Shown here: piece after piece, positions 16,487 to 25,550 of the stretch
How positions within the stretch are numbered: position 1 is the first letter of the stretch
Layout: each line of letters opens with the position of its first letter
From: Anaerolineales bacterium
GTDB lineage: Bacteria; Chloroflexota; Anaerolineae; 4572-78; J111
DNA length: 64,000 nt
Direction: 5' to 3'
Assembly: GCA_020634855.1 (NCBI GenBank)
Contig: JACKAU010000020.1
Location: forward strand, 83,633-147,632
Notes under the pieces: model-generated
Databases searched by the model: none
The model's input: the letters and a program-made list of their open reading frames with translations, nothing else
Told to the model about the DNA's origin: nothing
Position numbers and translations under genes: made by a program

Positions 16487-17602
16487 ATGAGCAAAAAATT
16501 CAACTATGGCGTGTATGGCGTCGGCCGCATTGGCAGGGTACACGCCGCTATCGTGCAAGAACAGGGGCAGCGGATTGTCGCCATTGGTGACGATGTCCAA
16601 GCCGCGGTCGAGGTTGCTCAACAAGAACTCGATGCCGGTTCCGCGCCAACGTTTAATGACCCCGCCGAAATGGCCCGCACTATGGCCGGTGAAATCGACG
16701 CCATGATCATCGCCTCCCACACCAAGGATCACGCCCGGCATGCCCTGCCGTTTGTCCGGGCAAAGATTCCCATTTATCTGGAAAAACCCTTGACCGATGA
16801 CCTGCGCGAAGCCTTTGAATTCGTGGAAGCCATCGGCCGCGATCCCCATCAAATTCAAATCGGTTTACAACGTCGGTACGATCCGGCGCTGCTGCATACG
16901 AAAGAACTGCTCAAAGCCGGTTTAATCGGCGATATCCGTGAAATTCGCTGCATCCTGCGGGACCAGTTCCCCCCACCGCCAACGTACAGCAGTCGCGGCT
17001 TAATCATTGATATGGGCATCCACGTCGCCGATGAAGCCATTTTCTTCCTCGATGAGTTTCCCAACGAGGTCTGGGCCAGCGTCCATCACACCAAAGCCTA
17101 CACCAGCCCCATTGACGAGGGCGGCGACACCGCCTTTGTCACGTTCACCACCCCCTCGAATGTATTGGGGCGCTTGGACCTCAGCCGTACCCATTCCTCC
17201 GGTTACAATAATGAGACCTACATCATCGGCACCACCGGCACCCTCCACACAGGCCGCTTTGCCGGTTATCCCGGCCCCATCCATGTCGAGCTGTGGCAGC
17301 ATGACGGGACAAAACACCCTGAATCGAAAACCTTTGAGATGACCTATTTACAAGGCGATTACCCGGAATTTCTACCTCGATTTGACATCGCCTATCGCCA
17401 GGCCCACCAACAATTCCGCGACGATATCGACAGCGGCGCCGCCTTCGCCGTGACCCAGAATGAGGTCTTAGACGCCCAAGTCTTCGTCGAAGCCGCCCAT
17501 CGCTCCGCCCAACAAAACGGCGCGCGCTACCGGTTGCAACGGTTCGATGATCTACCGGCCTATAAAACCGCCTGTATCGTTAACGGCCTCTTGAATGATT
17601 AA
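16487..17602 (+). CDS. Gfo/Idh/MocA oxidoreductase (inositol dehydrogenase-like)
   Basis: A 371-residue NAD(P)-dependent sugar/polyol dehydrogenase. The N-terminal Rossmann fold carries YGVYGVGRIGRVHA (GxGxxG) and the family signature EKPLTDD at about residue 105. RGLIIDMGIHVADEA holds the catalytic-face Asp and His (D-x-x-x-H). It resembles inositol 2-dehydrogenase. AAAGGAG precedes the ATG at 16487. No other inositol genes are near, so the substrate is open. Codon use is normal for the GC-richer part of the window. Confidence 0.88.
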   Translation: MSKKFNYGVYGVGRIGRVHAAIVQEQGQRIVAIGDDVQAAVEVAQQELDAGSAPTFNDPAEMARTMAGEIDAMIIASHTKDHARHALPFVRAKIPIYLEKPLTDDLREAFEFVEAIGRDPHQIQIGLQRRYDPALLHTKELLKAGLIGDIREIRCILRDQFPPPPTYSSRGLIIDMGIHVADEAIFFLDEFPNEVWASVHHTKAYTSPIDEGGDTAFVTFTTPSNVLGRLDLSRTHSSGYNNETYIIGTTGTLHTGRFAGYPGPIHVELWQHDGTKHPESKTFEMTYLQGDYPEFLPRFDIAYRQAHQQFRDDIDSGAAFAVTQNEVLDAQVFVEAAHRSAQQNGARYRLQRFDDLPAYKTACIVNGLLND

Positions 17603-17724
17603 CCTTGAAGGTTTTCATCGACATGGAATGAGGCTTTATTCCAGAGCCGGCCAACGCTTGCGCTAAGGTGCTGCCGAGCCAGCAAGACTGCTGGCATTAT
17701 ACAACGACTGTGCTGGCAAGACCC

Positions 17725-17785
17725 CCCTCAAAAACCGCAGCGGTAGGCAGTTGTCCTGAGCGATTTGTTGGGCGGGTTTTGAGGG
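17725..17785. terminator. Inverted repeat behind the oxidoreductase gene
   Basis: CCCTCAAAAACCGC at 17725-17738 pairs with GCGGGTTTTGAGGG at 17772-17785 with one mismatch. It lies between two convergent genes (ending 17602 and 17802) and may terminate either, but no T-run follows, so factor-independent termination is uncertain. Confidence 0.4.
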
Positions 17786-17801
17786 AACGAAAACTAAAGC
17801 A

Positions 17802-19145
17802 TCAATTGTTTGTTGATAGACTTTCGCTAAAGGTAACTAAGGCCGGTTGAAAGGTTATCCAAATTGAAAACACCACAATCATTCCACCTGCCGAAACAAG
17901 CAGTAAGGTCAAATTCCAGGCTCCGACCGCCCCTGATATGGCTTGAGAGACGGGAATTAATCCGGCGCTGGCTAACATCAACAAACTCATCATTCGACCC
18001 AGCATGGTTTGGGGGGTCCGGGTTTGTATCCAGGTGAATAGGATAAGGGTGATATAACCGGTGCCCAGGCCAAGCAGCAGCATTAAGCCAAAATCTATCC
18101 AGGTTAAATTAATAAATCCCATTACCCCCATCGCTATCCCAAAAACAGCCAGCAAAGCAATCAGTAAAAGGCGTATTGTCCTGCCGGAGGGCCTGGGGAG
18201 CGCGCCGGCCAACAGAAAGCCCCCCAAATTACCACCGGCAAAGCCGGACATCAGCAGCCCGAATGCCAACGCGCCTTCGGCTAACCGTTGATCGGCTAAA
18301 ACCGGAACACCAACCAGAATTGGCCCGACAAACAAAAAGTTAACGGCGGCGATGACCAGAAATATCAAACGTAACGCTTCGTCATTCCATAGGTATTTCA
18401 AGCCGGCGGCAATGGCAGCCCAGATATTTTCTTTATCGGGGACCTCTGTTGACGATGGCAGCTTTCCACCACTACGCATCAGCCCCAGGACCACGGCTGA
18501 GACCGCAAACGTGGCGGCGTCAATGCCAAAGGCCAACCCGATCCCCAAAAACGATTGGGAGAATTGGCCGATTAAGACTCCTGCCACCACCGGCCCGATA
18601 AATCCAACCAATTGACCTACGCCCATGATAATTGAATTGCCGGCCTGCAGGTCTTTTTCTTTGACCAGCCTGGGTACAATGCTGTTTCCGGCGGGGACAG
18701 CAAAGCCGGCCACCAATCCAAACCCCAGGCCAAAGGCATATAGCATCCACATTTGGACAGCGCCGGTAAAAATAACAATGGTCATCAAGGTCGTCAACAC
18801 AAAACGGACAATGTCTGAGGCCAGCATCACAATTCGCGGCGAAAAACGATCGGTAATGGCGCCGCCAAAAAGCATAAACAAGGCGCGGGGAATTCCTTCC
18901 AAGGCCAGCACAATACCCAGGGCTAACGGATCGCCGGTGAGTTGCAGAACCAACCAGGGCGTTGCAATCAGGGCAAATTGATCGCCCAGTAATGAGGTTG
19001 AAACGCCAACAAACAATAATCGAAAATCTCGAAGTGATAGAACGTTAAGCACAGCATTTTCTTTAGGTTTAGGTTCTGTTTTTTGATAGTCGGCATCGAC
19101 ACTGAATTCGGTTTTTTGCATTTGTAAAGATTTCGTCGTTTCCAT
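17802..19145 (-). CDS. MFS transporter (EntS-like MFS_3 group)
   Basis: A 447-residue membrane protein with about 12 hydrophobic segments from residue 45 onward. The loop after helix 2 (FGGAITDRFSPRIVM) carries the MFS motif A pattern (GxxxDRxxxR). Sequence such as FRLLFVGVSTSLLGDQFALIATPWLVLQLTGDPLALG is typical of the drug/siderophore exporter group MFS_3. ATG 19145 follows AGG with good spacing, so two upstream codons are left out. It lies downstream of the TetR-CPBP pair on the same strand, 94 bp away and behind a hairpin, so it may be part of that regulated unit as an efflux pump. Substrate unknown. Confidence 0.87.
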   Translation of the reverse strand: METTKSLQMQKTEFSVDADYQKTEPKPKENAVLNVLSLRDFRLLFVGVSTSLLGDQFALIATPWLVLQLTGDPLALGIVLALEGIPRALFMLFGGAITDRFSPRIVMLASDIVRFVLTTLMTIVIFTGAVQMWMLYAFGLGFGLVAGFAVPAGNSIVPRLVKEKDLQAGNSIIMGVGQLVGFIGPVVAGVLIGQFSQSFLGIGLAFGIDAATFAVSAVVLGLMRSGGKLPSSTEVPDKENIWAAIAAGLKYLWNDEALRLIFLVIAAVNFLFVGPILVGVPVLADQRLAEGALAFGLLMSGFAGGNLGGFLLAGALPRPSGRTIRLLLIALLAVFGIAMGVMGFINLTWIDFGLMLLLGLGTGYITLILFTWIQTRTPQTMLGRMMSLLMLASAGLIPVSQAISGAVGAWNLTLLLVSAGGMIVVFSIWITFQPALVTFSESLSTNN

Positions 19146-19159
19146 AATCATACCTGTTG

Positions 19160-19187
19160 TGTGGCACGGTCGAAAAACCGTGCCACA
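19160..19187. terminator. Perfect 11-bp hairpin between CPBP and MFS genes
   Basis: TGTGGCACGGT, loop CGAAAA, ACCGTGCCACA. On the minus strand it is in the leader just before the MFS start and is not followed by a T-run, so it may be an mRNA-stabilising or attenuating hairpin rather than a full terminator. Confidence 0.5.
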
Positions 19188-19239
19188 TTGTTATTTTCGT
19201 TAGTAAGAAGCTTTACCGATTAGGTTCAAGTCATCAAAA

Positions 19240-20112
19240 CTAGGGCAAGGATAGTACCTGGTGCGACTGCGCCGTCGGTTTAATGGCTTTATCAAGATGC
19301 TTTTTGGAGAAAAATAACTCTTTATCCATCACGATGATGCCAATGGCAACAACCGTAAGGACCCCTGTTTCAATACATTTTGTTGTCTGCGATATCGCCA
19401 GTAGCTCTTGCGAAATATTGATGATAAAGTGAAACAGAATAGCAGCTATAACACTTTTCTGGTTTTTAATACAAACCCAGCTAATAATCACCCCCATAGG
19501 GATAATGCTGACAAAAAAGTTAACCGCAAACCAAATATTTTGGTTAAGAATTTCATACTGGTAGGAGTCTTTTACAAATATCAGTGGAAAATGCCATAGA
19601 GACCATAGGACACTGAAAACAATGGTGGCCGTAAAGTAGGTGTTGTACCGGCTCTCCAAACTGTCAAAGGCATAGCCTCGCCAGCCCAGCTCTTCAAAGG
19701 TTGCGGCCAGCAAAAGAAGAAGTAATACAGGGACAAACCCGGATGAAAAAGAGAATCCGTCCGCAAATTGAAACTGCGAAACCGAACCCCCCAATGGAAG
19801 CGATAGACAAATAGACACCAGTACAGTGAGGGGCATGAGTAAAATAAACACGGGAAGCATTTTGGGCTGTATCAGTTTGAGATTGATAAGCCGGTTGACA
19901 AAATCTTTCTTTAAGTTCGAATTTTTAGATGTAAAAATCATTGCAACCGAGATAAGAAACGGCGCCATCAATCCGGGTAGCATAAACAGGATGTATAGCC
20001 CTTCTTTATCCTCTTGAAAACTGACGTATGCCCCGGCAAACCAAAGGACGAACGTTGTCAAAAAGGTCATAACAAAATAAAGCATGGGACGATATTGATA
20101 GCTCTTAATCAT
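19240..20112 (-). CDS. CPBP-family intramembrane metalloprotease
   Basis: A 290-residue polytopic membrane protein. Motif 1 is E140-E141...R145 (FEELGWRGYAF) and motif 2 is H174 (LWSLWHFPL); a third histidine lies in LFHFIINISQE. This is the glutamate/histidine metal site of the CAAX-prenyl protease/Abi (CPBP) family, whose bacterial members process peptides or act in bacteriocin self-immunity. Its start overlaps the end of the TetR gene by 8 bp, so it is co-translated with and likely repressed by that regulator. The target peptide is unknown. Confidence 0.88.
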   Translation of the reverse strand: MIKSYQYRPMLYFVMTFLTTFVLWFAGAYVSFQEDKEGLYILFMLPGLMAPFLISVAMIFTSKNSNLKKDFVNRLINLKLIQPKMLPVFILLMPLTVLVSICLSLPLGGSVSQFQFADGFSFSSGFVPVLLLLLLAATFEELGWRGYAFDSLESRYNTYFTATIVFSVLWSLWHFPLIFVKDSYQYEILNQNIWFAVNFFVSIIPMGVIISWVCIKNQKSVIAAILFHFIINISQELLAISQTTKCIETGVLTVVAIGIIVMDKELFFSKKHLDKAIKPTAQSHQVLSLP

Positions 20113-20749
20113 TTTTGTCTCCTTCAGATACAGTGCTATTCATAAAATCGAATGTGCCAGGTTCGGCGCCAAGCGCTTTTTCTACAATTTCCTGCATCGC
20201 CAGACGTCTATCTATAATTTCCTGTTCGCTAAAGTTAAATAGCCCGCCATCCAGTAAAAATTGCCCCCCCGTTAGTAAGAACTGCATCGTTTCAAGGGGG
20301 TATCGGGTATTAAAGACATTTTCCTGATTTCCTTGCTCAACAATTTTGGCGAATATGGGTGATAATTTTAGGACCGTCTGAATGTTGGTGACCTCATGCA
20401 ACTCCCTGTTAGCCGGTAAATGTAATTGTTCGATAACCTCTTTGGTATCTTCATCTCCGATGTGGCTGCCCGAGAGGAGTAACCGCATCTTGGTCAGGGC
20501 GTCCATTGACGCATCATTGGCAATCTGCTCCACCATTTGTACCAGTTGGTCCAACTGATACTCAACAATCGCTTCAAGAACATCTTCTTTCGATTTGAAA
20601 TAGTAGTAGTACGTCCCTTTAGCAACGCCCATTTCCTTAATAATGGCGTCAACCGGGGTGTTACTGAAGCCATTCTCTCTGAATAGTTTTTCTGCGGTTT
20701 TAATAATTTCAAGCCTTCGTTCTTCGGGTTTTTTGGTGATACGTGCCAT
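20105..20749 (-). CDS. TetR/AcrR-family repressor
   Basis: A 214-residue protein with the classic N-terminal helix-turn-helix: RRLEIIKTAEKLFRENGF, then VDAIIKEMGVAKGTYYYYFK at about residues 30-50. The remainder is a helical ligand domain. An ATG 15 bp earlier is open, but GGAGG falls inside that extension at ideal distance from ATG 20749, so the shorter form is chosen. It heads a TetR-CPBP(-MFS) unit and sits right behind a promoter with a built-in palindrome, so autoregulation is very likely. Confidence 0.92.
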   Translation of the reverse strand: MARITKKPEERRLEIIKTAEKLFRENGFSNTPVDAIIKEMGVAKGTYYYYFKSKEDVLEAIVEYQLDQLVQMVEQIANDASMDALTKMRLLLSGSHIGDEDTKEVIEQLHLPANRELHEVTNIQTVLKLSPIFAKIVEQGNQENVFNTRYPLETMQFLLTGGQFLLDGGLFNFSEQEIIDRRLAMQEIVEKALGAEPGTFDFMNSTVSEGDKND

Positions 20750-20770
20750 ATTTCTTACCTCCATAAATGC

Positions 20771-20799
20771 ATTATATCATATGACTGACCGTCAGTCAA
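20771..20799 (-). promoter_or_regulatory. tetR promoter with embedded palindromic operator
   Basis: On the minus strand TTGACT (20794-20799), a 17-bp spacer and TATAAT (20771-20776) make a near-ideal sigma-70-type promoter. TGACTGACCGTCAGTCA (20782-20798) is a perfect 8+1+8 palindrome overlapping the -35 box and spacer. A TetR dimer bound there would block RNA polymerase. Confidence 0.9.
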
Positions 20800-20948
20800 G
20801 TATGAATTTAAAAACTCATGTTATGTTGTGACTTTTACCATCAAGGGGTCTAAGTTGTCGTGAGGCTATTTTTTCTCAGAATCTAAAAAGGGGAATAGTT
20901 GAAGAGCATTGGAGTCTATGGAACCGCGAAGATCCGTCAGAGAAATTT

Positions 20949-21121
20949 CAGTCGATCACGATTTCAATACCTGTTGAGATATGGTAGAACGCAGATGACG
21001 CGGATTATACAGATTTTCACGGATAAAGCTTGATTTAATTTAAGAAAACCCGTGTTTATCCGTACGATCGGTACGATCTGCGTTCAATTTACCCGTTTTT
21101 ATGTAAATCTGTGATCTACTG
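20949..21121. repeat. Inverted-repeat (MITE-like) element, copy B
   Basis: A 173-bp element with termini CAGTCGATCACGATTT (20949-20964) and AAATCTGTGATCTACTG (21105-21121), inverted repeats of each other with few mismatches. The interior contains GATTTTCACGGATAAA and GTGTTTATCCGT, also self-complementary. It is in opposite orientation to copy C. It fills most of the spacer between the tetR promoter and the methyltransferase 3' end; no gene is seen there. Confidence 0.8.
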
Positions 21122-21163
21122 AATTTGTTCTATAATGTGGCTTTCCCATGATGATGGGAGGGG

Positions 21164-21889
21164 CTACCGGCTGTCGGCGGTGATTTTTCCCCACACGCCG
21201 GTCCACTCCGGTATTCTGGCCCAGCCCTGATCACGGATAGTTTGGGCTAGCTGTGGGCCGAAGAAGAATTCCGTTTTCGCCACGGCCTCGTCGATGCTGC
21301 TGAATTGGTAATCGGTGTGGATTTCTTGGCGGGTAAAGCCCATTGCGGTTTCAAGCCAGTGATAATAGTGGCCCAACCCTTCGGTTGGGGGAGACGGAGT
21401 CAGGCTGCCGGTCGAGAGCGTCTCCAGGATAATCAACGCGCCGCCCGGCGCGACCAGCCGCTGCATCTCCGCCAGCACTTGCTGCACTTCGCTACGCCAC
21501 CGGTCGCCGTGCCAGCCGACCAGATGTCCAATCGCCCAGCCGGCGATGACCACATCGGCCCAGCCGTCGGGCAGCGGCAGCCGGCCCATATCGGCTTGCA
21601 GCAGCGACCATCGCCCGCCGCGCTGTTGCCGTTGGCGTTGATGTTCGGCTAGCATAGCCGCGTGCAAATCGACGCCAATCAGCTCGCCGGCCTTGGATCC
21701 AAAAAGTAGAGGCAAGCGCCCGCTGCCTGTACCCAGGTCCAGAATGCGCTTGCCTCGTAAAGATGTGATTTTCTCGATGGCCGGTAACAGATTGCCGTCC
21801 ACATCCTCCGGCGCGATCATCCGGTGATAAGCGGCGGCCTGGGCCTTGTAAATGTCAATAAAGTGATCGGTGGGTTTGCTAACAGCCAT
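21164..21889 (-). CDS. Class I SAM-dependent methyltransferase
   Basis: A 241-residue protein with a Rossmann-like methyltransferase domain. Motif I is ILDLGTGSGRLPLLF at residues 49-63, the acidic residue after strand 2 is in LIGVDLHAAML, and motif II/III is LLQADMGRLPLPDGWADVVI. The pattern is that of the Methyltransf_11/25 group acting on small molecules. The frame starts 27 bp earlier, but AGGAGG with 8-base spacing supports ATG 21889. Its upstream side is a heptamer array that separates it from the response regulator gene; co-transcription with that operon is possible. Confidence 0.87.
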   Translation of the reverse strand: MAVSKPTDHFIDIYKAQAAAYHRMIAPEDVDGNLLPAIEKITSLRGKRILDLGTGSGRLPLLFGSKAGELIGVDLHAAMLAEHQRQRQQRGGRWSLLQADMGRLPLPDGWADVVIAGWAIGHLVGWHGDRWRSEVQQVLAEMQRLVAPGGALIILETLSTGSLTPSPPTEGLGHYYHWLETAMGFTRQEIHTDYQFSSIDEAVAKTEFFFGPQLAQTIRDQGWARIPEWTGVWGKITADSR

Positions 21890-21900
21890 AGTCTCAACCT

Positions 21901-21991
21901 CCTGACCCCTGACCACCGACGGTCGACCACCGAAAATCCACCCCGGTCACCGACCGTCGGCGGTCATCAGTCAGCGGTCGGCGGTCGGCCG
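21901..21991. repeat. GC-rich heptamer array
   Basis: Thirteen phased 7-mers such as CCTGACC, CCTGACC, ACCGACG, GTCGACC and later CCGACCG, TCGGCGG, TCAGCGG, TCGGCGG, TCGGCCG. The two halves are largely complementary. It occupies nearly the whole gap between the methyltransferase start and the response regulator stop. Confidence 0.8.
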
Positions 21992-22000
21992 CTGAGCCGG

Positions 22001-22666
22001 CTATCCTCCCTCATCCGTCCGTCGAACCACACCCTCGCGCCAGGCATAGACTGCCGCCTGCGTGCGGTCGCCCAGATGGAGCTTGCTCAAAATGTTGCTG
22101 ACGTGACTCTTGACCGTCTTTTCGCTGATGACCAACTGTTCGGCGATGTCGGCGTTATTCATGCCATCGGCAATCAGGCGCAGGACTTCCAGTTCGCGGT
22201 CGCTGAGTTCGGTGAAGGGATTGGGACTGTCCTGGCGGGCGCCGTGCAGCTCTTGGACCACGCGGGCCGCCACCCGCGGGTGGAGAACGGCTTCGCCGTT
22301 GGCCGCCTTGCGTACGGCGTTGGCTAACTCCTCCGGCTGGGCATCTTTCAGTAGATAGGACAGCGCCCCGGCCCGGATGGCCGGGAAGATGTATTCGTCC
22401 TGGTGGTAAGAGGTCAATACAATAATTTGGGTTCGCGGGCTAACCTTTTTGACTTGTCGGGTAGTTTCGACGCCGTCCATGCCGGGCATGACCAGATCCA
22501 TCAGCACCACATCGGGCGCGTGCTCCTGCACCAACTGAATACTGGCCTCGCCGGAGTCGGCCTCGGCCACCACCATAATGCCCGGCTGGGTTTCCAAAAA
22601 CGCCCGGACGCCCTGACGGACAACCCGATGATCATCCACAATCAAGACACTAATCGCTTCGGTCAC
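22001..22666 (-). CDS. NarL/LuxR-type response regulator
   Basis: A 221-residue two-component regulator. The receiver domain has the acidic pair D11-D12, phosphoacceptor D57 (VVLMDLVMPGMDG), T85 and K107. The C-terminal LuxR helix-turn-helix is LSDRELEVLRLIADGMNNAD through SEKTVKSHVSNILSKL. The start is a GTG (22664-22666) that overlaps the kinase stop by one base (TAGTG), so it is translationally coupled to its kinase. Target genes are not evident; the coupled membrane protein and the YIP1/MacAB genes beyond it are possible targets. Confidence 0.95.
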   Translation of the reverse strand: MTEAISVLIVDDHRVVRQGVRAFLETQPGIMVVAEADSGEASIQLVQEHAPDVVLMDLVMPGMDGVETTRQVKKVSPRTQIIVLTSYHQDEYIFPAIRAGALSYLLKDAQPEELANAVRKAANGEAVLHPRVAARVVQELHGARQDSPNPFTELSDRELEVLRLIADGMNNADIAEQLVISEKTVKSHVSNILSKLHLGDRTQAAVYAWREGVVRRTDEGG

Positions 22667-24306
22667 TACGCGCTCCTTTTTTCGGGGTTAACAATTCGGG
22701 CGATTACCTGCGTCCCAACGCCGGGTTGGCTTTTGACGAAAAAGTGTCCGCCTAAGACCTCGATGCGTTCGCGCATGCTTTGCAGGCCCACGCCTTTGCC
22801 GTTGACCTGACTCATATTAAAGCCACAGCCGTTGTCCGAAATAACCAGCCTGATCTCGTCCGCCTCCCAGCCTAGATAAATTTCGGCGGCAGTCGCCCGG
22901 CTGTGGCGAGCGATATTAGCCAGCGCCTCCTGAGCCACCCGAAACAGCGTTTGTTCGGTGGGCAGCGGCAGGAGACGTTCACCGCTGATGCGGATATCCG
23001 CCTTGACTTTGGTTTGGCGCGACCAGTCGGCCACATAATGATTGAGCGCTTTGGCCAGCCCTTGCCCTTCCAGCGCCGCCGGACGGAGTTCCAGAATAAG
23101 GGTGGTTAGCTCCTGTTGGGCCTCGCGTACCAACTGCTCGGCCTCTTGCAGGTGTGGTTTGACCTGATCAGGTTGCCGGTCGATCAGCGCCTTGGCCGCG
23201 CCGACCTGCATCGCCGTGGCGAACACCTGCTGCTTGACCGAGTCATGCAGTTCCCGGGCCAGCCGGTTGCGCTCCTCCAGCCCGGCCAACTCTTGCCGAG
23301 TTTGCAGCAAGTTTTGTAGTTGTATGGCCATGTGGTTGAGGTGACCGGCCAGGCGGCTCAACTCATCACCGGCATTATCTTGGGCCAGGACTTGAAAATT
23401 GCCTTCGCTCCAGGCGTCGGCAGCCTCAGACAAATTTCGCAGGCGACGGGTCAGACCGCGCGCGATCAAAAAGCCGAACAACGCGCCCACCACCACTCCG
23501 ACCACCAGCATAATCCCGGCAAACGGCAAAATCATCTGCTGCAAAACTTTTTGCAAAAATTCGCTCTCGCTGATGGGAAAGGCATGCGTGGTGAACAGCA
23601 TGGCTCCCACCACCTGGTTATCGTGTCCCAAGATGGGCACGGCCGCCGTTAACGATCCATCGCCTCGGGTAGCCAACTGCGTCAAATCCGACTCGCCGCG
23701 TAACGCCGCCTCGAAGACCGTGGCGGCCTGTGGGCTAAGATGGCCGTGCAGCGCTTCATTCAAGGCAATGGCTTCATCGGCGCTGACGGCTAAAACTTTG
23801 CCATTGGCATCGACAATGGCTGCCAGTTCAACTTCGCCAAATAAGCCGGGCACTTGGGTCTCGGCGTCATTTCCGGTTTCATCTTTGGGCACGTTTATAA
23901 TCAGATAGTTGGCGGCGATGGCATCGTCGAGCCAGCGCTGGAGGCCGGCCTGATCGGGCGGATCTTGCTCCAGAAAATCGGCCAGGGGCGGCACCCCTTT
24001 GCTCATGGCGTCGGCAATGGCGTTGGGATACAGGTTTGATTGAAAATTAAGGTACCACAACAGCGCCAAAGCGACGACAGCCAAGATGAGGATGGTGCCG
24101 GCGGTGAACAGCGTGTAGGCAAAGGTCAGCTTCCATTGCAGCCGGTGAAAGTAAGAGGCGACGCGCAGACCCAGTCGATGGATACGCCGGGGCAGCGGCA
24201 ACTTGTTCACGCCTCGCACCATCCGGCTCTTGAGATTGTAAGGCCGGGTGGCGTCGCTGTCTTCGGTAAATTCGGCTGGGTCAAAATAGTGCGATGGTGC
24301 TTTCAT
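22666..24306 (-). CDS. Membrane sensor histidine kinase (HisKA_3, LiaS/NarX-like)
   Basis: A 546-residue kinase. Membrane segments at ~60-87 and ~258-281 flank an extracellular domain of ~170 residues. A HAMP domain follows (~282-335), then the dimerisation motif ERNRLARELHDSVKQQVFA with phosphoacceptor H354, and a HATPase_c domain with EALANIARHSRA (N box) and VISDNGCGFN (G1 box). It would phosphorylate the coupled regulator at D57. The extracellular part has one region resembling the double Cache/dCACHE-type segment (LAAIVDANGKVLAVSADEA). The start ATG overlaps the upstream gene stop by 4 bp (ATGA). Three genes thus form one operon. Confidence 0.93.
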   Translation of the reverse strand: MKAPSHYFDPAEFTEDSDATRPYNLKSRMVRGVNKLPLPRRIHRLGLRVASYFHRLQWKLTFAYTLFTAGTILILAVVALALLWYLNFQSNLYPNAIADAMSKGVPPLADFLEQDPPDQAGLQRWLDDAIAANYLIINVPKDETGNDAETQVPGLFGEVELAAIVDANGKVLAVSADEAIALNEALHGHLSPQAATVFEAALRGESDLTQLATRGDGSLTAAVPILGHDNQVVGAMLFTTHAFPISESEFLQKVLQQMILPFAGIMLVVGVVVGALFGFLIARGLTRRLRNLSEAADAWSEGNFQVLAQDNAGDELSRLAGHLNHMAIQLQNLLQTRQELAGLEERNRLARELHDSVKQQVFATAMQVGAAKALIDRQPDQVKPHLQEAEQLVREAQQELTTLILELRPAALEGQGLAKALNHYVADWSRQTKVKADIRISGERLLPLPTEQTLFRVAQEALANIARHSRATAAEIYLGWEADEIRLVISDNGCGFNMSQVNGKGVGLQSMRERIEVLGGHFFVKSQPGVGTQVIARIVNPEKRSA

Positions 24307-25550
24307 GCGTTGGTCCTGACACCCTTCTCCGCCTGGCCGGCTCGAATCTGTTTTTTCAGCGGCTCGATGTCCGTGGCATGCGGGTCGAGCCGTTCAAACT
24401 GCCGCAGCGACTCGCCGGCCAGATCATAGCGGTTAATATTCAAATAAGCCATCGTCAGCGCCAGATGGTAGGCCGGGCTGCGCGGATTGGTCGCCACGGC
24501 TCGGCGCAGGTGGATGGCCGCCAGCCCCCACATGCCCGCTTGACTGTACTTGCGCCCGCTTTGGAAAAGGCTGGCCTGCGATTTAGCGTCACGGTCGATC
24601 CGCAGTTGAATGCGATGCTCTTTAAAGGTAAAGTCGTTCCACAAATTCAGGGTGACGATAAACTGCACCAGCCCCAACAAAAAGGCAAAAGCGCTAAGAC
24701 CCAACGCGGGGATGGAACTGTAGAAAAAGATCATGCCAAACAGTCCCATCACCAAGCTAATCGTGGCGCTGATAAAATACAAAACATTGCCATAAGGTAT
24801 CCGAATATACAACAAAAAGATCATGACGATAGTATATGTCAGAATAGCCGCCAAGCCCCAAAAGGCCCACATCGGAAAGGTATCGAGTACAACTTGGCGG
24901 CTGCTTTCCAGCCGGCTATCAAGCTCCGCCCCTAAGTAAAGCGACATAAAGCGGGTAGGGTTTTCAATGCCTTGTTGTCTTACCAGTACCACAAAGACCG
25001 CCGAACTGAGCGACACCATCACCATCATCATCGACACTTGCAAAAATATACCGCGCCGCAGCCACACGCTGCGCTCTTCCCGTGTGCGCCGTTTGACGAT
25101 CAGCGACTTGCCGCAGTGGGGGCAGCGTCGCTGCTCCGGTTCGGTCAGTTGGGCGCAGTAGGGGCACAGCCACACATGGTCAAATTCATCGTGATATGGA
25201 TAGGCGTCGATGATCGGTTGTCGGGCCGCCTCGGGCATGGTGACCACATTCGGCGGCGGGGCCTCTTCGCCGGGCGGATACACCGGGGCGAAAAATCGCT
25301 CCTGTTCGGCTTTTACGCCGGTCAGCGCCTCCTGAGCAAACTGGTTGTCCGGGTCCAGCGTCAAGACATTTTCCAAACAAACGATTTTGTCTTCCAGACT
25401 ATCGACCAACTGGCTCAGCCAGACCCAGGCCTCAAGCTGCTCTTCATCGGTCGTAACGACATCGGTCAACAACGTTCGTGTTCTAACTTTATGCCCTGCT
25501 TCTGCGGCCTCGATGCCTTGCTTAAGTTTTTCTTTTATCGTTTTGGCCAT
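24303..25550 (-). CDS. Membrane protein with zinc ribbon and TPR-like ends
   Basis: A 415-residue protein. Residues 1-85 look like a TPR-like pair (AWVWLSQLVDSLEDKIVCLE, LTLDPDNQFAQEAL). C129, C132, C143 and C146 (CPYC, CPHC) form a zinc ribbon. Four or so membrane helices follow (~170-320), and a C-terminal TPR unit (AIHLRRAVATNPRSPAYHLA, LNINRYDLAGESLRQFERLD). It is first in the operon with the kinase and regulator. Such proteins may sense or scaffold at the membrane, but no activity is known. A co-sensor role for the kinase is only an inference from coupling. Confidence 0.75.
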   Translation of the reverse strand: MAKTIKEKLKQGIEAAEAGHKVRTRTLLTDVVTTDEEQLEAWVWLSQLVDSLEDKIVCLENVLTLDPDNQFAQEALTGVKAEQERFFAPVYPPGEEAPPPNVVTMPEAARQPIIDAYPYHDEFDHVWLCPYCAQLTEPEQRRCPHCGKSLIVKRRTREERSVWLRRGIFLQVSMMMVMVSLSSAVFVVLVRQQGIENPTRFMSLYLGAELDSRLESSRQVVLDTFPMWAFWGLAAILTYTIVMIFLLYIRIPYGNVLYFISATISLVMGLFGMIFFYSSIPALGLSAFAFLLGLVQFIVTLNLWNDFTFKEHRIQLRIDRDAKSQASLFQSGRKYSQAGMWGLAAIHLRRAVATNPRSPAYHLALTMAYLNINRYDLAGESLRQFERLDPHATDIEPLKKQIRAGQAEKGVRTNA

